From: Glaciihabitans sp.
GTDB taxonomy: Bacteria > Actinomycetota > Actinomycetes > Actinomycetales > Microbacteriaceae
Length of the DNA: 64,000 bases
NCBI GenBank assembly: GCA_025464095.1
Contig: JAODMF010000004.1
Span: 310,001 to 374,000, forward strand
Reading direction: 5' to 3'
Numbering within the stretch: the first letter of the stretch is position 1; every line of letters begins with the position of its first letter. The position numbers and the translations under genes were made by a program. The notes below the pieces were generated by a model that searched no databases, was not told the origin of the DNA, and saw only the letters and a program-made list of their open reading frames with translations. Shown here one piece after another: positions 25,785 to 32,467 of this stretch.

Positions 25785-25976
25785 TTGGCACTCCTACCTG
25801 CGCAGGATCCGGGTGGCGAGATCCCGCGCGCGGTTTACCTGCGGGACACGAATGGATGCGACGTCGCTGCGGCTCCGATAGTTCGCACCGGCGACATCCT
25901 TTTCTGGACCGGATTTGCCGCCGTGCTGCTGGCCATCGGCACCACCGTTGCTGCTCGAGTCACCCGCACGACGTAG
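25785..25976 (+). CDS. Small single-helix membrane protein, hypothetical
   Basis: 63 residues from TTG. The first 38 residues (ALLPAQDPGGEIPRAVYLRD and following) look soluble; residues 39-57 (ILFWTGFAAVLLAIGTTVAA) form one membrane helix, followed by a basic tail RVTRTT. Arguments for a gene are the -10 box at the right distance and the helix with positive-inside charge. Against: TTG start, no recognised family and a hydrophobic frame cut by a stop just upstream. Confidence 0.4.
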   Translation: MALLPAQDPGGEIPRAVYLRDTNGCDVAAAPIVRTGDILFWTGFAAVLLAIGTTVAARVTRTT

Positions 25977-26037
25977 CCGAATCCCGCGCCGCGCCCGACT
26001 ACGCGCCGAATTGACCGGGCGTGGACCCTCGGCCAGT

Positions 26038-26457
26038 ATGAGCGGCATGACGAACACCGCGGCCGCAGGCTGGTACCCCGACCCGAGCGACCCGACAATC
26101 GAACACTGGTGGGACGGCAGTGCGTACCACGGAACCCGCAGCGCCGCCGGATCCGCCGCCGTGCCTCCGGCTCCTCAGCCGGCGCAGCCGGCACCCGCGT
26201 ACGCCGCAGCCCCATACACCGCGGCCGTCCCGCTCTACGTCGTCTCACCGAAGAGCCGCACCGTCGCGGTCCTGCTCGGATTCTTCCTCGGCGGCCTCGG
26301 TGTAGACCGGTTCTACCTCGGCAACATCGGGATGGGCGTCGCCAAGCTGCTGCTCGGCTGGGCGACGGCCGGTATCTGGCCCCTCATCGACTGGATCATC
26401 ATCCTCGCTGGTGCGGCCCACGACGGCGACGGGCTGCCGGTCACCAATTGGAGCTAG
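26038..26457 (+). CDS. DUF2510 and TM2 domain membrane protein
   Basis: 139 residues. The N-terminus carries a DUF2510 motif (AAGWYPDP then EHWWDGSAY), the middle is a Pro/Ala-rich linker, and the C-terminus is a TM2 domain with two helices (KSRTVAVLLGFFLGGLGVDR, then LIDWIIILAG with the DRFYLG motif). Function unknown; such proteins are common in actinobacteria. ATG at 26047 (MTNTAAAGWYPD) is an equally possible start. Confidence 0.83.
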   Translation: MSGMTNTAAAGWYPDPSDPTIEHWWDGSAYHGTRSAAGSAAVPPAPQPAQPAPAYAAAPYTAAVPLYVVSPKSRTVAVLLGFFLGGLGVDRFYLGNIGMGVAKLLLGWATAGIWPLIDWIIILAGAAHDGDGLPVTNWS

Positions 26458-26474
26458 CCTCTGGCCCGCGCGAA

Positions 26475-26534
26475 TGTTCCCGCCCGACACGTATGTACCC
26501 GGGCGCCCAGGCCCACACGTATCGAACGGGAACA
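26475..26534. repeat. 60-bp imperfect palindrome, copy 2
   Basis: TGTTCCCG (26475-26482) and CGGGAACA (26527-26534) flank a core with CCCGGGCGCCCAGGC. It lies between convergent genes, 18 bp after the DUF2510/TM2 stop and 12 bp from the GH43 stop, so it may terminate both. Confidence 0.5.
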
Positions 26535-26545
26535 ATCGCGGCGGG

Positions 26546-28363
26546 CTAGCGCAGGCGGCTCACCTTCACGTAGTCGAACGAGCTGCTGAAGCCCGCTCCG
26601 CCCATCGACACGAGTCCGATTCGGGAGTCGCTGCCGAGCGGATGCGTCCAGGTGTCACCCTTGTCCCAGTGCCTGCCGTCGATGCTCGTGAAGGCGGTGT
26701 ACTGCTGCTGGCCGCCCTCGACGCGGTGCACGATGCGCAGCCAGGTTGAGTCGCCAACCGGGCCGACCACGCCGTTACCGTAGTGGGGGGCATCCGCTGG
26801 CACCGGCGTCACCTCGTTCCCGAATTCCGTCTGGCGCGTGTTCCAGATCGAGACGGATGCCAGTTTCACGTAGTTGCCGTCGTCCTTGTAGATGACGAGG
26901 CCGCCCTGCACGTAGTTCTGGCAGCATCCCTCGGCCGGAACGGTCGTGCTCACCCTCGTCTCCACGACGTAGTCGCCGCTCGGCGCCTTCTCGGCGAGCA
27001 CGGATGCGAGGGGCGACCCGACCGACTCCGGATGCAGGTCAGCGGCCTGGGTCTGCCAGGTCAGCCTGCCGTTGGCGACGGAGAATTCGGATGCCGCGGG
27101 CTCGCGGATCCACGTCCACTGCGGTGAGAGGGTGGTGCCGGAGAAACTGTCGCTGAGGGCGGGGTACGCGAATCCGGGCTTCGGGTCGCGAACGAAACTC
27201 GGCCGGTAGGCGGTGCGCTGGCCGGGCTGGGCGGCGGGGCCGGGCATCCATTTGTCGGAGGGACCGCGGTCGCCACGCACGACCGGCCATCCGCCTCGCC
27301 AGTCCACCGGGTCGATGAGCGCCGGGCGCTTCGTGTAGGTGGTCGTGCCCGCGTAGTACGGGTCGGTGCGGTCAACGGCGTGGTAGATCATCCAGTCCTG
27401 GCCGGCGAAGTCGGTGAGCATGGTGTTGTGGCCGGCGCCGACCCAGCGGTTGCCGTTCTGGGTGAGCACCGGGGTGCCGCCGACGCGTCCGGCGAGAATC
27501 GAAACGCCATCCCTGTCGAGGAACGGACCCATCGGACTCTTCGACCGGGCCGCGAAGACCGAGTAGCCGGTCAGCGCGCCGTTGCAGCAGTTCGTGGCGG
27601 AACCCAGGAAGTACCACCAGCCGCCGTGGCGAACGATGTAGGTGCCCTCGTACCGGTTGTCGATCGCGATGCGCTGCTCAGTGGATGCCACGGACGATAC
27701 CCCATCTGCAGAGAGTTGCCGCGCAAAGACGCCGCCGAAGTAGCTGCCGAAGTAGATGTAGTTCTGGCCGTCGGCGGTGATCACCTCGGGGTCGAAGCGC
27801 CACTGCCCACCGGGTGCTGGCTCGACGACGGGGTCGGCCGCGACCGTCCAGGGTCCGGTCGGTCCGTCGCTCGTCGCCACTCCGACGGCGGACCCGCCAC
27901 CGGCGAGTGTCGTTTCGGATGCAGCGAAGTACATCAAATAGTGGCCGTTGAGGTAGACGACGTCGGGAGCCCAGAGGTTTCCGGATGCGGGGACCCAGCT
28001 CGGCCGGGTCGGCAGCGCGTCGTTCACATACGACCAGTGGGTCAGGTCGGTCGAGCGGAAGGTCGGGAGGTTGTGGATGACCGGGTTGCCGGAACTGTCG
28101 AGCTCGTTCGCGGTCAGAGCGTCCGAGGTGCAGTAGAGGTACCAGTGGTTGTCGGCCGGGTCATGAGCGCGGAGTACCGACGGATCGGCGCAACTCGCGG
28201 CCTGCGTGCCGTCGGGCAGCTTCAGGTCGAGCGGATTCTTGTAGGCCGGCGCCACAGGGTGCGAGGTGTGATCGCCCGTGCCGTGCGCCTGCGCAACGGC
28301 CGGAACGGCGAGGGAACTGATTGCCAGGAGCGCCACGGAAATGGCTGCGCTGCTTCGCTTCAT
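26546..28363 (-). CDS. Secreted GH43 family arabinanase/xylosidase-like enzyme
   Basis: 605 residues. The signal peptide MKRSSAAISVALLAISSLAV plus the following PAVAQA predicts secretion with cleavage near residue 26. The five-bladed propeller of GH43 follows: the general base is likely the Asp in CADPSVLRA, the pKa-modulating Asp is in LWAPDVVYLNG and the acid Glu in RYEGTYIV. From about residue 400 a C-terminal beta-sandwich (LSDSFSGTTLSPQWTWIREP, DUF1349/concanavalin-like) probably binds polysaccharide. The substrate is probably arabinan or arabinoxylan. MKRSS at 28363 is behind AAAGGAAG. A palindromic operator lies upstream. Confidence 0.87.
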   Translation of the reverse strand: MKRSSAAISVALLAISSLAVPAVAQAHGTGDHTSHPVAPAYKNPLDLKLPDGTQAASCADPSVLRAHDPADNHWYLYCTSDALTANELDSSGNPVIHNLPTFRSTDLTHWSYVNDALPTRPSWVPASGNLWAPDVVYLNGHYLMYFAASETTLAGGGSAVGVATSDGPTGPWTVAADPVVEPAPGGQWRFDPEVITADGQNYIYFGSYFGGVFARQLSADGVSSVASTEQRIAIDNRYEGTYIVRHGGWWYFLGSATNCCNGALTGYSVFAARSKSPMGPFLDRDGVSILAGRVGGTPVLTQNGNRWVGAGHNTMLTDFAGQDWMIYHAVDRTDPYYAGTTTYTKRPALIDPVDWRGGWPVVRGDRGPSDKWMPGPAAQPGQRTAYRPSFVRDPKPGFAYPALSDSFSGTTLSPQWTWIREPAASEFSVANGRLTWQTQAADLHPESVGSPLASVLAEKAPSGDYVVETRVSTTVPAEGCCQNYVQGGLVIYKDDGNYVKLASVSIWNTRQTEFGNEVTPVPADAPHYGNGVVGPVGDSTWLRIVHRVEGGQQQYTAFTSIDGRHWDKGDTWTHPLGSDSRIGLVSMGGAGFSSSFDYVKVSRLR

Positions 28364-28413
28364 TGCGAACTTCCTTTGGGAGGAGGACCCGCATCCGCGC
28401 GGGATCACTTTTC

Positions 28414-28443
28414 ACCATACGGCGCGCTTTACAGCGCTGTAAA
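28414..28443 (-). promoter_or_regulatory. GH43 promoter with overlapping LacI-type operator
   Basis: On the minus strand TTTACA (28438-28443) and TATGGT (28414-28419) are 18 bp apart. The -35 box is part of a perfect 16-bp palindrome at 28428-28443, TTTACAGCGCTGTAAA, whose central GCGC and flanks look like LacI/GalR-family operators. A regulator bound there would block RNA polymerase. No LacI-family gene is in this window. Confidence 0.65.
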
Positions 28444-28469
28444 CCCCTGAGCGGCATCCCGTGGACGGT

Positions 28470-28535
28470 TTGTGTGCCCTCTCGGTACAACTGAGCCCGC
28501 GCGCCCGGGCACATTCGTCCCGAGTGGGCACACAA
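28470..28535. repeat. Imperfect palindrome of the 60-bp family, copy 3
   Basis: TTGTGTGCCC (28470-28479) and GGGCACACAA (28526-28535) flank inner arms CTCGG/CCGAG and a core CCCGCGCGCCCGGGC that is shared with the element at 25529. It lies between the GH43 operator and the DUF1990 upstream ORF. Confidence 0.5.
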
Positions 28536-28565
28536 GCCGCAGCCGAGCTCTCAGGTCGCCGCCGG

Positions 28566-28571
28566 TATCCT
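28566..28571 (+). promoter_or_regulatory. Leaderless -10 box (TATCCT) of upstream ORF
   Basis: TATCCT, six bases, then the ATG at 28578 of a 21-codon upstream ORF. Confidence 0.5.
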
Positions 28572-28577
28572 GTGTGC

Positions 28578-28643
28578 ATGCTTCCCGGCCGGTTTCCCGC
28601 GTGTTCCTGCGCCTGCAGCCACCCCTCGGCGGTGCGTGGATGA
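28578..28643 (+). CDS. Leaderless Cys-rich upstream ORF (21 aa)
   Basis: The peptide is M-LPGRFPACSCACSHPSAVRG, with three Cys codons within five positions (residues 9-13: ACSCACSH region). Its TGA overlaps the ATG of the DUF1990 gene (ATGA, 28640-28643), so translation of the two is coupled. The ATG is six bases after a TATCCT box. It resembles leaderless Cys-rich leader peptides known from mycobacteria, where they sense cysteine supply; that role here is an inference. Confidence 0.45.
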   Translation: MLPGRFPACSCACSHPSAVRG

Positions 28644-29299
28644 CGAAACTCGCCCTCTGGGAACGCCCGGTTACCTACGCCGCGGTTGGCGCCACGCTGG
28701 CAGACGACCTGCTGCGGTACCCGCCGCGCGGCTACCGTCCGATCGAGCGCCGGGTGCGCCTCGGGCACGGCGAGAACCGCTGGGACTACGCGTGGACGAC
28801 CGCGTTCACCTGGGGCATCCAGCGCATGGCCGGCATGCGGGTCGAGAAAACTGAGACCCCGGCCGAAGTGTCCGAGCTGACCTACGTGCCTGTGGGATAC
28901 GCGGCCGACGGCACGCCTGTCACCCCAGCGACCGTCAACTCGAACGGCGAGAGCCTCTTCGGACCCGATGGCACCCCGTTTCTCGCGCCGGGCGACACGG
29001 CGGTTCTGCACATCCGCGTGTTCGGCATTCCGTTCCGAGCGCCCGTTCGCGTCGTGTACGTGGTGGACGAGCCGTCGCGCAAAGGATTCGGCTACGGAAC
29101 CTTGCCGGGGCATCCGGAATCCGGCGAGGAGTCGTGGATCGTCGAACGCTCGGACGACGGCTCGGTGTGGCTGAACGTGCGGGCGTTCTCCCGCCCAGCG
29201 AACAGCGGCTGGTGGATGCTGTACCCGGCCCTGCGCATCCTGCAGTCCGTGTACACCCGCCGGTACACGCAGGTATTGGCCGGCCGGATCGCCGCCTAG
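28640..29299 (+). CDS. DUF1990 family protein
   Basis: 219 residues, matching DUF1990 (UPF0548): VTYAAVGATLADDLLRYPPR-type start, RRVRLGHGENRWDYAWTTAF and GFGYGTLPGHPESGEESW. The family has no proven biochemical function. ATG at 28640 is chosen because it gives the family's N-terminus; it has no clear ribosome binding site and overlaps the stop of the Cys-rich upstream ORF, so it depends on translational coupling. Confidence 0.82.
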   Translation: MTKLALWERPVTYAAVGATLADDLLRYPPRGYRPIERRVRLGHGENRWDYAWTTAFTWGIQRMAGMRVEKTETPAEVSELTYVPVGYAADGTPVTPATVNSNGESLFGPDGTPFLAPGDTAVLHIRVFGIPFRAPVRVVYVVDEPSRKGFGYGTLPGHPESGEESWIVERSDDGSVWLNVRAFSRPANSGWWMLYPALRILQSVYTRRYTQVLAGRIAA

Positions 29300-29318
29300 T
29301 GCGACGCCGGTCGCTCGC

Positions 29319-29990
29319 CTAGCGCGCGAAGCCGTCGATGAGGGCGAGGACCGCGGGCAGTCCTTCGTCCAGGTCGTCGACGACCAGCGCGGCGTCCGTC
29401 TCGGCGAGGTCTTCGACGGAGTAGACGCCGGTTGCGACCGCGATGAACGGGATGCCGGCGGCCTGCGCGGCGATGTCGTCGCCCGGGGTATCCCCGATGA
29501 TGACGATCGCGTGTCTGAGCAGTTCCTCCTGGGCGCGGATCGTGAGCTCCGACCGCATCGGCGAGACGTCGCCGAAGTAGGAGTGCTTCCAGTCAAAGGC
29601 GTCGACGTCGAGGCCGGCGCCCGCGAGCTTGAAGCGGGCGCGCATCGCCGAGTTGCCGGTCAGCAGGGCATTGGTCCAACCGCGCGCGGCGAACGCTTCC
29701 ATCGCATCGGGTACCCCCGGGCAGATCTCACGCCGCATGCCCGCCTCGTGTCGAAGGCGAGACAGGTCGTCGAGGTGCGCGCTGGCGACCGGGTGGAGTG
29801 ATGGCTCCAGACCGTAAATTGCCAGAGCTTCCGTGAGGATTTGCCCGTCGGTCTTGCCGTGCATGTGTGGCAGTTGGTTCGCAATAGCGCGGCCGGCCGC
29901 AAGCTCGATCGCCTCGTGATAGAGGTTGCGGGCATCCTTCCCGTTGCGAAGAAGCGTGCCGTCAACGTCCCAGAGTATGTAGGTGCCCAT
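29319..29990 (-). CDS. HAD-family hydrolase (phosphoglycolate phosphatase-like)
   Basis: A 223-residue haloacid dehalogenase-like phosphatase. Motif I is LWDVDGTLL (nucleophile Asp near residue 8), motif II LLTGNS, and motif IV VIIGDTPGDDIAAQAAG. The helical cap lies between motifs I and II. Substrate unknown; gph/pyrophosphatase-type enzymes are closest in pattern. Start: ATG at 29990 with GGAG four bases upstream; an ATG nine bases earlier is an alternative. Divergent from hemW. Confidence 0.85.
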   Translation of the reverse strand: MGTYILWDVDGTLLRNGKDARNLYHEAIELAAGRAIANQLPHMHGKTDGQILTEALAIYGLEPSLHPVASAHLDDLSRLRHEAGMRREICPGVPDAMEAFAARGWTNALLTGNSAMRARFKLAGAGLDVDAFDWKHSYFGDVSPMRSELTIRAQEELLRHAIVIIGDTPGDDIAAQAAGIPFIAVATGVYSVEDLAETDAALVVDDLDEGLPAVLALIDGFAR

Positions 29991-30077
29991 TGGCTCCATT
30001 CTGTCGTGGATTGGGGTGGTCGGGCCGCGGCGAGCTCGCCCACCCGGCTCGCCACGCGAATGAGGGAGAATTGCCCG

Positions 30078-31346
30078 ATGCCCTCCGCCCTTCCGATCGC
30101 CGACCCGGCGCCGCTCAACGGGCTGCTCCCGGCATCCGTTCGCAACGGCGTAAAGCACCGCAACTTCGGCGTGTACATACACGTGCCGTTTTGCCGGGTG
30201 CGCTGCGGCTATTGCGACTTCAATACCTACACGTCCGACGAGTTGCGCGGCGCGAAGCGGCAGGATTACGCCGGTCAGGCGATCGCCGAGATCGAACAGG
30301 CCGCGCACGTGCTGAGCGAAGCGGCCGTTGACGAGAGGCCGGTGTCGACCGTTTTCTTCGGCGGGGGCACGCCGACGCTGCTGCCGGCATCCGATCTCGC
30401 GGCGATGCTGTCGGCGGTCGTTGTGACCTGGGGGCTCGCTCCAGGCGCTGAGGTGACAACCGAGGCGAACCCCGATTCGGTCGATCTCGAGTACCTGCTC
30501 GCACTCAAGGCCGCCGGCTTTACCCGCGTTTCGTTCGGCATGCAGTCCGCCGTGCCCCATGTTCTTGCGACGCTGGAGCGCACGCACGATCCCGAGCGCA
30601 TCCCGCTGGTGGTCGGATGGGCACGCGAGGCGGGACTGCAGGTGAGCCTCGACCTGATCTACGGAACGCCGGGGGAGTCCCTCGAGAACTGGCGAACATC
30701 GGTGGAGCACGCGCTCGAGCAGCATCCCGATCACATCTCGGCATATGCCCTCATTGTTGAGGACGGAACCAAACTCGCTCGCCAGATCAGGCGCGGCGAG
30801 GTCGCGACACCCGATGACGACCTGCAAGCCGACATGTATGAGCTGGTGGATGCCCGTCTCAGCGAAGCGGGATACGACTGGTACGAGGTCAGCAACTGGG
30901 CGCGTCGCTCGCCCGGACTGGTCGGTGTCGAGTCACCCGCGAGCCCGGCCGCGGAGTTCCGCTCCCGTCACAACCTGGCCTACTGGCAGGGTCACGACTG
31001 GTGGGGGATCGGCCCGGGCGCCCACAGCCATGTCGGCGGGGTGCGCTGGTGGAACGTGAAGCATCCGGCCGCGTACGCCGACCGAATCGCCGCCGGGCAT
31101 TCACCAGCCGCGGGACGCGAGACGCTCGATGACGAGACGCGTCGCGTGGAGCGGGTGCTGCTGAAGGTGCGCATCCGAGAAGGACTTCCGACCAGCGAAC
31201 TGGATGCGGCTGGCCGCACCGCGGTCGCCGGCCTGATCGCCGACGGCCTGGTCGATCCCGCGGCAGCGTTCCGCGGCAGCGTCGAGCTGACCCTGCGCGG
31301 GCGGCTGCTCGCCGACGCCGTGGTCCGGCGACTGTTGGGCGACTAG
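30078..31346 (+). CDS. hemW: HemW-like radical SAM protein (heme chaperone)
   Basis: 422 residues. The radical SAM cluster motif is CRVRCGYCDF (CxxxCxxC) near residue 38, preceded by YIHVPF as in HemN/HemW, and GGGTPTLLP follows. HemW lacks the extra N-terminal residues of true HemN coproporphyrinogen dehydrogenases, and this length fits HemW, a heme-binding protein that delivers heme to membrane enzymes. A C-terminal HemN_C winged helix is present. Ribosome binding site GAGGGAGAA before the ATG. The actinobacterial order lepA-hemW-hrcA is kept. Confidence 0.9.
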   Translation: MPSALPIADPAPLNGLLPASVRNGVKHRNFGVYIHVPFCRVRCGYCDFNTYTSDELRGAKRQDYAGQAIAEIEQAAHVLSEAAVDERPVSTVFFGGGTPTLLPASDLAAMLSAVVVTWGLAPGAEVTTEANPDSVDLEYLLALKAAGFTRVSFGMQSAVPHVLATLERTHDPERIPLVVGWAREAGLQVSLDLIYGTPGESLENWRTSVEHALEQHPDHISAYALIVEDGTKLARQIRRGEVATPDDDLQADMYELVDARLSEAGYDWYEVSNWARRSPGLVGVESPASPAAEFRSRHNLAYWQGHDWWGIGPGAHSHVGGVRWWNVKHPAAYADRIAAGHSPAAGRETLDDETRRVERVLLKVRIREGLPTSELDAAGRTAVAGLIADGLVDPAAAFRGSVELTLRGRLLADAVVRRLLGD

Positions 31347-31348
31347 CA

Positions 31349-31425
31349 CCCCATTGCGGAGGACGACACGCCGCGCGGGGAGCGGCAGCGCGGCCGGCCT
31401 CGGCGTGTCGTCCTCCGCAATGGGG
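31349..31425. repeat. Perfect inverted repeat with 25-bp arms
   Basis: CCCCATTGCGGAGGACGACA and five more bases at 31349-31373 are exactly reverse-complemented at 31401-31425, around a 27-bp GC-rich loop. It lies between convergent hemW and DUF4870 genes, three bases after the hemW stop. It can act as a terminator for both, but the arms are much longer and more exact than a terminator needs, which suggests a repeated palindromic element. Confidence 0.8.
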
Positions 31426-31432
31426 GGAGCGG

Positions 31433-31798
31433 TTACTTCACGAACTCGATCGCGAGCGGGTATTTGTAGTACTGGCCGTTGTTCGCGGCGATTGCGGCGA
31501 TGATGCAGAACACGATGTCGAGAACCGCCGCGGCCAGGATCACGAAGAAACCGACGAAGACGACTAGCAACACCGCACCCGCCAGGTAGGCGACGATCAG
31601 CGTCAGCTGAAAGTTGAGCGCCGCCCTCGTGTGCTCGCGGATGAACGGCCCGCGGTCTTTCAGCACCAGGTAACCGACCAGGGCCGGCATGAAGTGGAAG
31701 AGGATGCCGCCGATGTGCACGAGCGTCGCCCAGAGTCTTTCGTCCTCCGGTCTCATCGGCGTTGTGGTCGCGTATACGGGAGGTGGGGTTTCAGACAT
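31433..31798 (-). CDS. DUF4870 (Tic20-like) membrane protein A
   Basis: 121 residues. A short Pro-rich cytoplasmic N-terminus, then RLWATLVHIGGILFHFMPAL, an amphipathic stretch VLKDRGPFIREHTRAALNFQ (typical DUF4870) and two C-terminal helices. Function unknown. It is a paralogue of the next gene, 69 bp upstream in the same direction, but a terminator lies between them. TTTAAT six bases before the ATG may be its -10 box. Confidence 0.85.
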   Translation of the reverse strand: MSETPPPVYATTTPMRPEDERLWATLVHIGGILFHFMPALVGYLVLKDRGPFIREHTRAALNFQLTLIVAYLAGAVLLVVFVGFFVILAAAVLDIVFCIIAAIAANNGQYYKYPLAIEFVK

Positions 31799-31829
31799 GG
31801 CCCCATTAAACAGGTACCGGTTAACAGCA

Positions 31830-31855
31830 AAAGGCCGGGGTTGCCCCCGGCCTTT
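31830..31855 (-). terminator. Rho-independent terminator after DUF4870 gene B
   Basis: Perfect 11-bp stem AAAGGCCGGGG / CCCCGGCCTTT with a four-base loop, followed on the minus strand by TTTTGCTGTT. It ends the transcript of the gene at 31868-32257. Confidence 0.85.
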
Positions 31856-31867
31856 CTCCCAGCCGAA

Positions 31868-32257
31868 CTACTTGATGAGGCGGATCGACACGGGGTAGCG
31901 GTAGTGGTTGCCATCCTTGGCCTTGAGGAAGCCCTGGATAGACCAGATCAGGCTGATCACCCAAACGGCGAGCGGCAGGATCCAGCCCACGAGTCCCCAG
32001 ACACCGAGGGTGACTGCCGTGAGGATGGCGTTCACGATGAACACGGCAACGTGAGCGATCGCGACGGTGATCTGGAAGTTCAGCGCTTCCTTGGCCTCAG
32101 TGTTCGTGAACGCGCCACGGTCCTTGAAAACGAGCCAGATGATGAGCGACGGCAGGAAGCCGATAATGCCGCCGAGGTGCGCGAATGACGCCCACTGACG
32201 GTCTTCTGCCTCGGTAAGCGGTGCGGCAGCAGCCGGCGCGGGAGTTGGAGTAGTCAT
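31868..32257 (-). CDS. DUF4870 (Tic20-like) membrane protein B
   Basis: 129 residues; Ala/Pro-rich N-terminus, then DRQWASFAHLGGIIGFLPSL, VFKDRGAFTNTEAKEALNFQ and two further hydrophobic segments, ending YRYPVSIRLIK. Clear paralogue of the neighbouring protein A (shared AHLGGI, LNFQ and YRYP/YKYP ends). ATG at 32257 behind GAAAGG. Has its own terminator, so the pair is not an operon. Confidence 0.85.
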   Translation of the reverse strand: MTTPTPAPAAAAPLTEAEDRQWASFAHLGGIIGFLPSLIIWLVFKDRGAFTNTEAKEALNFQITVAIAHVAVFIVNAILTAVTLGVWGLVGWILPLAVWVISLIWSIQGFLKAKDGNHYRYPVSIRLIK

Positions 32258-32417
32258 TTGAGCGTTGCCTTTCAGTAGACGAGGTGTCTCCCCGGGTGTC
32301 TTGGAAACAACACGGGCTTGCGCTGCAACTCCCCCTGTACGGGGGTGCGCAAGCACACGACACAAGCTAGCGCCTCCCGTCGCTCGCATGCAACGGGGAT
32401 TTCACACCAAGTCACGA

Positions 32418-32423
32418 TAGAAT
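32418..32423 (+). promoter_or_regulatory. Putative -10 box of hrcA-dnaJ
   Basis: TAGAAT at the left border of the CIRCE element; a transcript from here would start inside CIRCE. No convincing -35 box was seen. Confidence 0.45.
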
Positions 32424-32449
32424 TGGCAGTCAGGATAAGCGAGTGCTAA
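32423..32449. promoter_or_regulatory. CIRCE element, HrcA operator
   Basis: TTGGCAGTC, nine bases, GAGTGCTAA. The consensus is TTAGCACTC-N9-GAGTGCTAA: the right half is perfect and the left half has two changes. It lies just upstream of hrcA, so hrcA-dnaJ is heat-inducible and autorepressed by HrcA, as established for this system. Confidence 0.88.
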
Positions 32450-32467
32450 ACGCGGGAGGCGGGTCGC

